Shown: piece by piece, positions 7,533-15,564 of the stretch
Position numbering within the stretch: position 1 is the first letter of the stretch
How the letters are laid out: every line of letters begins with the position of its first letter
DNA from: Chlamydiales bacterium
Lineage (GTDB): Bacteria; Chlamydiota; Chlamydiia; Chlamydiales; Simkaniaceae
Assembly (NCBI GenBank): GCA_024233515.1
Contig: JACKPO010000008.1
Coordinates: forward strand, 31,313-95,312
Reading direction: 5' to 3'
DNA: 64,000 bases
Position numbers and translations under genes: made by a program
Notes under the pieces: generated by a model
The model's database searches: none
Told to the model about the DNA's origin: nothing
The model's input: the letters and a program-made list of their open reading frames with translations, nothing else

Positions 7533-10358
7533 TCAAAGTCTCTGATTTAAAGCCTTAGAAAGGATACTTACGATTTCAACATGGCCAAGTCTTTGCGCTA
7601 ATTCCAGAGGTGTTTCTCCTTTCGGCGACCTGGAAACTAAAATGGTATCCTTACACTCAAGCAAGGCCTTCACCCCATCAACATAGTGATGCATAATAGC
7701 CAAATGCAAAGGAGTATAACCCCAATAGTCCCGATTGACACTAGCTACACATTCGATCAGCCGTTTAAGAACCCGGGTTTGTTTCATCTCTATCGCAAAT
7801 TCAAGTGCAGATCTCTTATCATTAAGATCATAACGAATATCTGTTGTCGGGCAGGCCAGAAGCTTCATCGCAGAATATTCATCTTCAGATTGAATCGCCC
7901 ACAGTAAAGGGCTAAGATCATTGACGATTGTGAGATTGGGATCTGCTCCTGCTGCAAGAAGCGCATCGATTGCATGAGATGCCTGATACTGTATAGCGGT
8001 GAAAAGAGGCGTTTGTCCTTCTTCTCCTTGAAGATTCAGTAACTCAGGGTAGCTTTGAAGCAAGATATTAGTGCATTCCTCAGAATCTGCCATAGCAGCA
8101 TAATGAAGAGGAGAGAGCCCCTGAGAATCGGTAATATTTAACTTCGCTCCCTTTTCCATCAGCCATTGAAGGATAGATGGATCCTTACATTTTGAAGCAT
8201 GGTGGACTAGACTGACCCTGAACGGATCTTTAAAATTCCAATTCTTAATTTTTGGGCTTATCGCCGTAAACCCTGCAAGATCTTCATTTGAAATCGCATC
8301 CAAAACACCCAAAAGCGCATCATCAAGGGGGGAGTCGGGAAGCGGAGGAAATAGGAGTCCTTTGGCAATCAATTCAGGTGATTCGCCATCGATCACCTCC
8401 ATTGCATCATACGGCACTTGCACAGTTGTTCCTCTATGAAAATACCCCAAGAACCGAGAACTTTGAGCTTCAATATCTTCAATAGAAATCCCACACCCTC
8501 CTCCGATGTGAATACACTCATCGGAAACATCTGGAAGAATCGAAAAAGTTCCCTCTAAAGGGTTAAAGAGAAATCCTATATTCTCAAGGCAAGCAGTCAG
8601 AGGATTTCTAAACCACTTTTCTATCCCTTCTTTAGTTGCCATCCAACTTTTTTTATCTCGCCCTTTCGAACTTGCGATGAGTCGGTTCAATTCCTTAAAA
8701 AACTTCTCACGAACAGATGAATCGCTTGCAGCTCTGGAATAGGTTGGGCCAAGAATCGTTTTTGCATCATCAGAATACAATTGGTAACGTGATTTACAGA
8801 ACTCCAATACCTCCTCAGTAAGATTATTACGCGTTTCTCCTGATAAAAAAGATCCAAAACGCCTTTCAATACACTGATCTAATACATCAAAAGCTTCTCT
8901 CTTGAGCTCTTGTGAGGAATTGGCTCTTTTTAAATACCCCATCACTTGACCTAGTTGAGTTTCGTCCATGGATTCAAACAACGCGAGGAAAGAAAGCCGC
9001 AGCTGATTAGCAGGCTCTAACGGAATGGGAGGGAAGACGTTAGGACACGACGCTTCTACTTCTTCAGACAGATCTCGGCTCAATAGAGGGATCTTATTGA
9101 CCTCTTTTAAAGAGTTACAGTAATAACTGAAAAAATTCGCCAGATAAAGAATTTCGAAATACTTTTTACAGATTGGAAGTTGGGGCAAAAGCTCTTTGAT
9201 TTGAGCGTTCATGATCTGGCATGCTTCTCTTAAATAGGCATCATGCGTCTTTTCCTCCTCCGTTATTGGAGTTCCTTTCAGTTCCCAAGTCACATCGAAT
9301 CCCCCAGCATAAGATAAAGAGGAGCCACTTTTATAAATTGCGTTTTGATGGAAAATAATCTGACCGTTAATCTCGTAAATGTGCTTAGAGGTAACTTTGG
9401 CCCCTTCCTCTCCCAGAAGATCTTTGAGAATTTCTTCAAATGAGTGATAATTGAGCCCTAGATTTTCACAATATTCGTGAAAATCTTTTGCATGCCTCAC
9501 AAGAAATTGCTGGGATTTTTCTCTTGTTAGGTTCCAATGATCAATAAACTCTTTCTCGAAGTATCGACCATTCTCCAAACCCTTCATGTAATAATCCAGC
9601 ATTCCAAGGGCTTCTCCGACCAAAGTATGGCGATACGAAGGGGGAATAACAGGATAGCTTGTTAACGAGCCGTTGAAATGCAGGCTAAAAAAGGGAAGAT
9701 CTCGAAAAACATAAATCCCTCTTGCTACCTCACGTAAAATTTGGAAGGCCTCTCTTTCACTGACCTCAGAGGTTGGAAGATAAAGAGTGTGTGTTCCTCC
9801 TGGCTCTTCAATCGGAAGATCTAGAATTTTTCCATACTTACACGAAACACCCTGCAAATCACCTTTATCAAGACTGAGATAGTTAGGGATCTGCCGCGAT
9901 TTTTCATACGTATTATGGATACGGTTAATAAGCAAATTCTCTTTGAAGGTTTTCATTTCAGGCGAATAACGAGAGAACTTAGGGGTTGTGAAATGCCCTC
10001 CCTTAGGGTTATTTCTATCTGGAACCCATTGCTTAGGAAAGTTGTTTTTTCCTCCGTTAGTGATATCTCCTTCCCAAACTTCCGCCCAAGCTTGAGTACC
10101 ATCTGACATCGTTTTAAGAAAAATTTCCTTTCCAAATGCATTGGTTCCGACTTTATTTTTAGGATCAAAAGTAGCTAATTCGATAAAAGCTCGATTTTCT
10201 CTACTATCTTTGCTTAAGTGGCCTATGTCATTTTTAAAAATATGACCGAGCCTGCTTTGATCCTCTGGGATTTTCGGCTGAATCCAATCCGAGCTAGCTT
10301 CCAAGTGATTGTAAAATAATACAATGCATACCAGCATTCGGAATGCAGTTTTAAACAT
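7533..10358 (-). CDS. large exported ankyrin-repeat protein, candidate effector
   Basis: 941 residues. The first ~21 residues form a signal peptide (MLVCIVLFYNHLEASSDW). Residues ~60-125 contain NAFGKEIFLKTMSDGTQAWAE followed by GDITNGGKNNFPKQW, reminiscent from memory of small modules found in polymorphic toxins. Residues ~130-700 are unrecognised. Residues ~705-941 hold about six ankyrin repeats (QGLSPLHYAAMADSEE, EGQTPLFTAIQYQASHAIDALLAAGADPN, WGYTPLHLAIMHHYVDGVKALLE, KGETPLELAQRLGHVEIV). Ankyrin proteins are common host-directed effectors in intracellular bacteria; that role is inferred. The gene is more AT-rich than its left neighbours, and its stop lies 3 bp from the convergent permease. 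Confidence 0.7.
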   Translation of the reverse strand: MFKTAFRMLVCIVLFYNHLEASSDWIQPKIPEDQSRLGHIFKNDIGHLSKDSRENRAFIELATFDPKNKVGTNAFGKEIFLKTMSDGTQAWAEVWEGDITNGGKNNFPKQWVPDRNNPKGGHFTTPKFSRYSPEMKTFKENLLINRIHNTYEKSRQIPNYLSLDKGDLQGVSCKYGKILDLPIEEPGGTHTLYLPTSEVSEREAFQILREVARGIYVFRDLPFFSLHFNGSLTSYPVIPPSYRHTLVGEALGMLDYYMKGLENGRYFEKEFIDHWNLTREKSQQFLVRHAKDFHEYCENLGLNYHSFEEILKDLLGEEGAKVTSKHIYEINGQIIFHQNAIYKSGSSLSYAGGFDVTWELKGTPITEEEKTHDAYLREACQIMNAQIKELLPQLPICKKYFEILYLANFFSYYCNSLKEVNKIPLLSRDLSEEVEASCPNVFPPIPLEPANQLRLSFLALFESMDETQLGQVMGYLKRANSSQELKREAFDVLDQCIERRFGSFLSGETRNNLTEEVLEFCKSRYQLYSDDAKTILGPTYSRAASDSSVREKFFKELNRLIASSKGRDKKSWMATKEGIEKWFRNPLTACLENIGFLFNPLEGTFSILPDVSDECIHIGGGCGISIEDIEAQSSRFLGYFHRGTTVQVPYDAMEVIDGESPELIAKGLLFPPLPDSPLDDALLGVLDAISNEDLAGFTAISPKIKNWNFKDPFRVSLVHHASKCKDPSILQWLMEKGAKLNITDSQGLSPLHYAAMADSEECTNILLQSYPELLNLQGEEGQTPLFTAIQYQASHAIDALLAAGADPNLTIVNDLSPLLWAIQSEDEYSAMKLLACPTTDIRYDLNDKRSALEFAIEMKQTRVLKRLIECVASVNRDYWGYTPLHLAIMHHYVDGVKALLECKDTILVSRSPKGETPLELAQRLGHVEIVSILSKALNQRL

Positions 10359-10441
10359 AAAAATCCTAATTCAATATAAATTACAAAAATTAAGGGTATA
10401 TGATACCCTAAATTTTCTTCAAATTTAAACATGGCGAAAAA

Positions 10442-10957
10442 ATGAAAAGAACATTTCCAATCGAAAAGGGATTTCAAGTTGTTGTTTTTTTCTTAATGGA
10501 CTTTTGGTGGAAATTTCTAAAAGATGAAATGGTTAAAAGAGGGCTAATCAATCACAAAAAAATGACTCCCCAAGAAAGAGAGTCAGCGTCTGACGAGGAT
10601 AAAGCAAAAGATAACCTTCTCTATGACAACGGGATTGTTTTTACAACAATTCTAGCTGATCCCTCAGGGCCTGGAAATAGTTTTAAAGAAGTTATCCGTA
10701 AAAAGTTAGGCATAACACCCATAGACCAAAGTTATGGAATGCTGATTGACGAAGACACGCTTTTTCAGCTTTCAATAGATTTTTGCTGCTACTACAATAG
10801 AGGCTATCAAAAAAAAGGAAAAGATCCACTAAGATTTGCAATAGTTCGGCTTGAGAATATGAGGAAAAATCCCCAGCTACATGAAGAAGAATGGAATATT
10901 TGGGAGAAGGCAATTCAATACGTTAATTCCCCAGGAGACAAGCATTTGATCTTTTAG
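10442..10957 (+). CDS. tandem-family protein, type A copy 1 (unknown function)
   Basis: 171 residues, no signal peptide or membrane helix, no recognised family. It shares with the next three genes an opening FxIEKGFQVVVFFLMD, a central TTILADPSGPGNSFKEVI block, the LFQLSIDFCCYYNRGYQKKGKDPLRFAI helix region, and a Trp-rich tail EEEWNIWEKAIQY. It ends SPGDKHLIF like copy 3 (type A), unlike copies 2 and 4. It starts 83 bp from the divergent ankyrin gene, so the two may share a control region. The size, acidity and tandem amplification recall immunity-protein arrays, but that is only an analogy. Confidence 0.65.
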   Translation: MKRTFPIEKGFQVVVFFLMDFWWKFLKDEMVKRGLINHKKMTPQERESASDEDKAKDNLLYDNGIVFTTILADPSGPGNSFKEVIRKKLGITPIDQSYGMLIDEDTLFQLSIDFCCYYNRGYQKKGKDPLRFAIVRLENMRKNPQLHEEEWNIWEKAIQYVNSPGDKHLIF

Positions 10958-11010
10958 ATTGCTACTAGTGAATATGCTTGATTTATTTAAAACACGAGTT
11001 CCGATAAGTT

Positions 11011-11463
11011 ATGAATAGAGAGTTTTCTGTGAAAGATGGATTCCAGGTCATTATGCTTTTCTTTCAAAGCCTGTGGTACAATGTCTTAAAGCCTGAAGCT
11101 GTAAGCGTTCTTACTCCTGAAGTGATCGAAGATAATGATTTTTTCTTTCTTACTGTTTGCATAGGCTCATCAGCAGACAAATACTTTGAAAAGGTCATTG
11201 AAAGGACTATGAAAATCCCTCCAAAATATCAGCATAATGGGCTTTATATAAGACAAGAGATGCTTTTTAAGCTATCCATTGACTTCTGTGAATACTTCAA
11301 TGAACGTTTTCAAAAAAAAGGCAATGACTCTTTAAGATTTGCTATTGAGCGGCTTGAAAAAATGATAAAATTTCCTCAAGAGTACAGTAAAGAATGGGGT
11401 ATATGGGATCAAATGGTCAAAGGTGTTACTCAACACGGCGAAAAATCCCTGGGTTTTTTTTAA
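11011..11463 (+). CDS. tandem-family protein, type B copy 1, shortened (unknown function)
   Basis: 150 residues, paralogue of the flanking genes. It opens MNREFSVKDGFQVIMLFF and ends QHGEKSLGFF, the signature shared with the fourth gene (type B). Relative to that copy it lacks about 21 residues in the variable region after residue 30, where the other members have a charged helix ending in DEKAKD. The core GSSADKYFEKVIE and LFKLSIDFCEYFNERFQKKGNDSLRFAIERLEKM is intact. The frame is open and the internal deletion is in frame, so it is likely functional but diverged. Function unknown. Confidence 0.6.
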   Translation: MNREFSVKDGFQVIMLFFQSLWYNVLKPEAVSVLTPEVIEDNDFFFLTVCIGSSADKYFEKVIERTMKIPPKYQHNGLYIRQEMLFKLSIDFCEYFNERFQKKGNDSLRFAIERLEKMIKFPQEYSKEWGIWDQMVKGVTQHGEKSLGFF

Positions 11464-11531
11464 GGAGCTTCATGGAGTTTGCGCTTTTGAGGTTTTTCCT
11501 TTCTTCGTAACCCTATAAATATGAGGAAAAA

Positions 11532-12047
11532 GTGAATAGAACGTTCGCAATAGAAAAAGGGTTTCAGGTTGTGGTATTTTTCCTAATGGATATTTGGGAG
11601 AATTCTCTGAAAAACACAATGATTAAGAAAGACCTTATTAATCAAAAAAAATTCAATCCCAAAGAGTTAGAAAATATAATGCCTCAAGAAAAAGCTAAAG
11701 ACGACCTCTATGACGATTGCCATTTTGTTTTTGTTACTGTTTGCGGTGATCCAGTAGGGCCAGGAAGTTACTTTGAAGAAATTGTTCAATCGAGGTTAAA
11801 TGTCCCACCCCAAAAACAACACGAAGGATTAATCGTAGAAGAAAATACATTATTTCAGCTTGTTATAGATTTTTGCCGATACTTTAATAAAAAGTTCAAA
11901 AGCTACGGGAAATCCTCACTAGATTTCCCCATTGGATGGTTTGAGGACATGAGAAAAAATCCCCAGCTTCATGAAGAAGAATGGAATATTTGGGAAAAGA
12001 CGATTCAATATGTTGATTCCCCAGGAGATAAGCATTTGATCTTTTAG
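11532..12047 (+). CDS. tandem-family protein, type A copy 2 (unknown function)
   Basis: 171 residues and a GTG start (in the same place as the ATG of type A copy 1, after GAGGAAAAA). It is closest to the first gene: RTFAIEKGFQVVVFFLMDIW, GDPVGPGSYFEEIVQ, LFQLVIDFCRYFNKKF, then NPQLHEEEWNIWEK nearly identical and SPGDKHLIF identical. This near-identity at the 3' end against more divergence in the middle fits a segmental duplication followed by local drift or gene conversion. The MITE at 12058 begins 11 bp after the stop. Confidence 0.62.
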   Translation: MNRTFAIEKGFQVVVFFLMDIWENSLKNTMIKKDLINQKKFNPKELENIMPQEKAKDDLYDDCHFVFVTVCGDPVGPGSYFEEIVQSRLNVPPQKQHEGLIVEENTLFQLVIDFCRYFNKKFKSYGKSSLDFPIGWFEDMRKNPQLHEEEWNIWEKTIQYVDSPGDKHLIF

Positions 12048-12057
12048 ATTGCTGCTA

Positions 12058-12219
12058 TACCTAACGTGATTCAAAAGTTGGGAATTTGGCAAGGCGGCCC
12101 CACGCAAATTTTTTTCCTGGAGCGAGCGACCATTGTGCGAGCACAAGGCGCAAGTGAAGGCTAGAAATTTGCTGCAGAGCCAACGCAGCCAAAAACCAAT
12201 TTTTGAATCATTTTAGGTA
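12058..12219. repeat. 162-bp MITE, copy 1, with TA target duplication
   Basis: The ends are imperfect inverted repeats of about 24 bp (left TACCTAACGTGATTCAAAAG; right end, read inward, TACCTAAAATGATTCAAAAA). TA flanks each end (12056-12057 and 12220-12221). The homologous spacer after the first type A gene (10957-10975) lacks the element and has a single TA at that point, giving a natural empty site. The interior is also self-complementary, topped by TTGTG-CGAG-CACAA, so a transcript would fold into a long hairpin. No coding capacity. A second copy lies at 37588-38916. Confidence 0.85.
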
Positions 12220-12264
12220 TAGTGAATATGCTTGATTTATTTAAAACATGAGTTCCGATAAGTT

Positions 12265-12780
12265 ATGAATAGAGAGGTTTCTGTGAAAGATGGCTTTCAG
12301 GTCATTATGATTTACTTCGAGCCATTTTTTTGGGAATTTATCAAACAAAAAATGGTGGAAAATAATCAGATCAACTCTAGCAGGATTTCATTTGATGATC
12401 TAAAATTAGCAACTGACGATGAGAAAGCTAAGGATTTGCTGCACGAAGATCTAGGTTATTTTTTCATGGTTGTGTGTGACGGATCCTCAGCAGATAAATA
12501 CTTTGAAAAAGTTATAGAAAAACGATTACATATCCCTCCTAATAAACAGCGTGAAGGACTCTTTGTTAATGAAAGTATGCTGTTTCAACTTGCTGTGGAT
12601 TTTTGTGAGTATTTCAACGCTCGATTTCAAGATGAAGGAAGGGACTCATTGAGATTTGTAATTCAATGGCTAAAAAATATGCAAAAAGAACCCGAAAAAC
12701 ATCAAATTGAATGGGATATGTGGAAAAATGTTCTAGTTGATGTTGTTCAGCACGGAAAAAAATCCCTGGGGTTTTTTTAG
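12265..12780 (+). CDS. tandem-family protein, type B copy 2 (unknown function)
   Basis: 171 residues. It opens MNREVSVKDGFQVIMIYF, carries GSSADKYFEKVIEKRLHIPP and LFQLAVDFCEYFNARFQDEGRDSL, and ends QHGKKSLGFF, pairing it with the second gene. This full-length B copy has the DDEKAKDLLHED segment that the 150-residue copy has lost. The DNA around its start (TGAATATGCTTGATTTATTT ... AGTTATGAATAGAGAG) is almost the same as before the second gene, except that the MITE now lies just upstream. It is 56 bp before the MFS gene. No function can be assigned. Confidence 0.62.
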   Translation: MNREVSVKDGFQVIMIYFEPFFWEFIKQKMVENNQINSSRISFDDLKLATDDEKAKDLLHEDLGYFFMVVCDGSSADKYFEKVIEKRLHIPPNKQREGLFVNESMLFQLAVDFCEYFNARFQDEGRDSLRFVIQWLKNMQKEPEKHQIEWDMWKNVLVDVVQHGKKSLGFF

Positions 12781-12836
12781 GAGAGTTCATGGGCTTTGCC
12801 CTTGTGAAGTTTTTCCTTTCTTTGTAACCTAACGAC

Positions 12837-14099
12837 ATGTCGTCGACAAAGCGTGTGTTTCCAGTTTTAACGGTTCTCTTTTTGGGTTATCTGGGCTTCT
12901 CCCTCGCGATCCCCCTTTTTCCTCCTCTTTTTATGGATCCGACGCATGCGTTTCTCTCTCATGATACAACGCAAGGGATGCGGCGGATTTTGTTGGGGAT
13001 TTTATTTGCGATGTATCCGTTGGGACAGTTTGTCGGAGCTCCCCTTTTAGGGAAATTATCGGATAAATATGGGCGAAAGCCGATCCTTTTGCTCTCACTG
13101 ATCATTGTGATTCCGGCCTATTTAGGGTCGGCCCTTTCTGTTGCGTATACCCTGCCCACACTCCTTTTTATCTCACGATTTTTGAGTGGATTACTTGAAG
13201 GAAACATCGTGATTGCGCAAGCAGCGATTGCTGATATCAGTGAAGATGCAAAAGCAAAGACAAAGAATTTTGGGTGGCTTGTGTCACTCAGTAGCACAGC
13301 CTTTTTCTTTGGCCCCTTAATCGGGGGAAAGCTTGCCGATCGCTCTCTTGTCAGTTGGTTCCACTTTGACACTCCTTTTTGGGGAGCGGCCATCTTAACC
13401 CTTTTCGGAATCGTGATTGTTTGGAAACTTTTTAAAGAGACCCATCCTCCCGATCCAGAGGTCGATGCGTCACCGAAAGCAATCATCAAGAGTTTTACCG
13501 ATGGGCTGAAGTTTAAAGGGCTCCGTTCGACCTATCTTGCGAATCTTTTTGTTTTCCTCGCGATTTTCTTTTTCCTTAACTTCTTCACCGCCTATTTAGT
13601 GGCGCAGTTCAATCTATCGGTCTCCCATTTAGGAGAGGTGAATGCCTATCTCTCCATTCCGTTTATGATTGCTCCGGTTTTCTTTGGACTGTTTGCGAAG
13701 TGGTGGACTTCAAGGCAAGCCATGCGAATGGGATGTTTTTGCCTTTGTATTGCGTATCTGGTTTTCGTGATTCCCGCATCTCCATGGGCTCTCCTCTTAA
13801 CCCTCCTTCCGGTTGGGTTTTTCCAGTCGATGGGCTTTGCGTTTCCAGCGCTGATGGTTTCAGATAGCGTTAGTCAAAAGGTTCAGGGACAAGCGCTCGG
13901 GACCAATCAATCGATCCAAGTGTTTGCCGAAGCGGCAACAGCTCTTTGTGGAGGGTTCATTATGGCGGTCGGCGCGCGCCTTCCGATCTATGCCGCCGTT
14001 ATCTCTGCCTTTATTGCGGGACTGATCCTCTTTATTCAGCAGCCAAAACAGGCAAGGTCTTCTGGGAGCGCTTCTCAAACAGAAGGGCGAGAAGCATAA
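12837..14099 (+). CDS. MFS transporter, TetA-like (DHA1 group) drug exporter candidate
   Basis: 420 residues with about 12 membrane helices. The loop between helices 2 and 3 carries the MFS signature GKLSDKYGRKPILL, and helix 5 has the exporter-type stretch LVSLSSTAFFFGPLIGGKLAD. This places it with drug/H+ antiporters of the TetA/DHA1 kind, in the inner membrane. Substrate unknown. Its last 68 bp overlap the 3' end of the convergent EmrB-like gene, so antisense interference between the two transcripts is possible. The polar C-terminal tail (QARSSGSASQTEGREA) is encoded in that overlap and may be recent. Confidence 0.82.
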   Translation: MSSTKRVFPVLTVLFLGYLGFSLAIPLFPPLFMDPTHAFLSHDTTQGMRRILLGILFAMYPLGQFVGAPLLGKLSDKYGRKPILLLSLIIVIPAYLGSALSVAYTLPTLLFISRFLSGLLEGNIVIAQAAIADISEDAKAKTKNFGWLVSLSSTAFFFGPLIGGKLADRSLVSWFHFDTPFWGAAILTLFGIVIVWKLFKETHPPDPEVDASPKAIIKSFTDGLKFKGLRSTYLANLFVFLAIFFFLNFFTAYLVAQFNLSVSHLGEVNAYLSIPFMIAPVFFGLFAKWWTSRQAMRMGCFCLCIAYLVFVIPASPWALLLTLLPVGFFQSMGFAFPALMVSDSVSQKVQGQALGTNQSIQVFAEAATALCGGFIMAVGARLPIYAAVISAFIAGLILFIQQPKQARSSGSASQTEGREA

Positions 14100-15564
14100 A
14101 GAGGAAAAAGATCCACCCCGAAACCCAAAAAATGTCGTTTGTTGAAAGCATATAGGCTTGTTTCCATGCCACTTGATCGACCACGGTCAGGGCCTGCTTT
14201 CCCTGGATCCCATATTTTTTCAAGTCAGCAAAGAAAGCATCGCTCGTCGGGTTGAAGGGATTGATCGTATCGACAAGATTGCTATGGTGGTGGGTGGCCC
14301 GTCTTCCCCACAGTGTCACAAAGACTGAGGTCCCGACTCCCCCCATAAAAATCCGGCAGAAATGAAAGATCCCCTGTCCCATCGCAAGCTTGTCATGGGG
14401 AAAGTGGGCAAAACTAATCGCGGTCAAGGGGGCCATCCAAGCGCAAATCCCAATGCCAAAATAGAGACGAGAAAGGGCAATCTTTTTGAAGGTCACATCT
14501 GTTGTAAAAGTCGTAAAGTAGAAAAAGGCCAGTCCAAAACACAAAAAGGAAAGCATTAAGAGATAGTTCAATCGAACCTTATCCATGAGTTTCGCCACGA
14601 TTAAAACGGTGCAGAACGGGATAATCCCCATGGTTGAGACGGCAAGCCCCGCAAGGTAAGCGGTATACCCCATCATCTCTTGGAGCCAAAGAGGAGAAAC
14701 GACAATCGATCCAAAAAGGAGCATATAGGAAAGGGCCGTCATCGCTGTCCCTAAAGAAAAGTTCCGATTTTTGAAAAGGGATAAATCCATGATTGGGTTT
14801 TTCGTTGTCAGCTCCCAAATAAAGAGGAAGGTAAAGGAAACAACAGAGATAATGGTGAGAATCCAAATGGTATTGGAACGCCACCAATCGAGTTGCTCCC
14901 CTTGATCAAGGATGACTTGGAGAGCAAAAACGGCAAAGGCGAGGAGTAAAATCCCCACCTTATCAACACGGATCGCCTCTGTCGGTGTTTCCCGCCCTTT
15001 ATAAATCGAGCGGATCGCTAGGGTACAAAAAATCCCGATCGGGATATTAATAAAAAAGATCCAAGGCCAAGAGTAATCGTAGGTGATGTATCCCCCCAGA
15101 ATCGGTCCTGCAATGGGACCCACGACCGCCACCATATTCCAAATCGCTAGAGCGAGGTTCTTTTTTTCTTTGGGAAAACTCATGAGCATCAAGCTTTGTG
15201 AAAGGGGAATAAGAGGCCCTGCGACAAATCCCTGAATAAAGCGGCTAAAGACTAGCATTTGGATATTGAAAGCAAGACCGCAGAGCCACGACATCACAGT
15301 AAATAGGAGAACAGAGATCACCATCACACGGATCGATCCGAACCGTTTTGTAAACCACCCTGTAAGAGGAAGGCAAATCGCGTTTCCAACAGCAAACATG
15401 GTGATCACCCACGTCCCATCGTTCACACTCACCCCTAAGTCTCCAGAAATATAGGGAATCGAAACATTGGCAATCGAATAATCGAGAACCTGCATAAAGG
15501 TACAAAGAGAAAGAGCAATCGCTCCAATAAAGAGTGTGATCCCAGCTAAGGGTTTTTCCTTCAT
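14032..15564 (-). CDS. emrB: EmrB/QacA-type MFS efflux pump (DHA2)
   Basis: 510 residues and about 14 membrane helices. Diagnostic features are VLDYSIANVSIPYISGDLG in helix 1, GNAICLPLTGWFTKRFGSIRVM, and motif C-like VVGPIAGPILGGYITYDYSWPWIFFINIPIG. All are typical of the EmrB/QacA drug-resistance group. The gene overlaps the EmrA-like gene by 4 bp, consistent with one pump. EmrB exports hydrophobic toxicants through EmrA and a TolC channel using the proton gradient. The name rests on family and context; substrates are not predictable. Confidence 0.85.
   Translation of the reverse strand: MKEKPLAGITLFIGAIALSLCTFMQVLDYSIANVSIPYISGDLGVSVNDGTWVITMFAVGNAICLPLTGWFTKRFGSIRVMVISVLLFTVMSWLCGLAFNIQMLVFSRFIQGFVAGPLIPLSQSLMLMSFPKEKKNLALAIWNMVAVVGPIAGPILGGYITYDYSWPWIFFINIPIGIFCTLAIRSIYKGRETPTEAIRVDKVGILLLAFAVFALQVILDQGEQLDWWRSNTIWILTIISVVSFTFLFIWELTTKNPIMDLSLFKNRNFSLGTAMTALSYMLLFGSIVVSPLWLQEMMGYTAYLAGLAVSTMGIIPFCTVLIVAKLMDKVRLNYLLMLSFLCFGLAFFYFTTFTTDVTFKKIALSRLYFGIGICAWMAPLTAISFAHFPHDKLAMGQGIFHFCRIFMGGVGTSVFVTLWGRRATHHHSNLVDTINPFNPTSDAFFADLKKYGIQGKQALTVVDQVAWKQAYMLSTNDIFWVSGWIFFLFMLLALLFEKRSQKTLPVLAAE

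Larger units (their letters stand above)
10442..12830 (+). repeat. tandem segmental duplication, two A+B gene units
   Basis: Unit 1 runs about 10442-11513 and unit 2 about 11532-12830. Besides the paralogous proteins, non-coding DNA is duplicated: the A-B spacer (10956-11010 versus 12046-12264 once the MITE is removed) and a tail after each B gene (GTTTTTCCTTTCTT-GTAACC with few changes, near 11490-11513 and 12808-12829). Matching spacers show that the four genes arose by duplicating a two-gene unit rather than by four single duplications. Confidence 0.8.
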
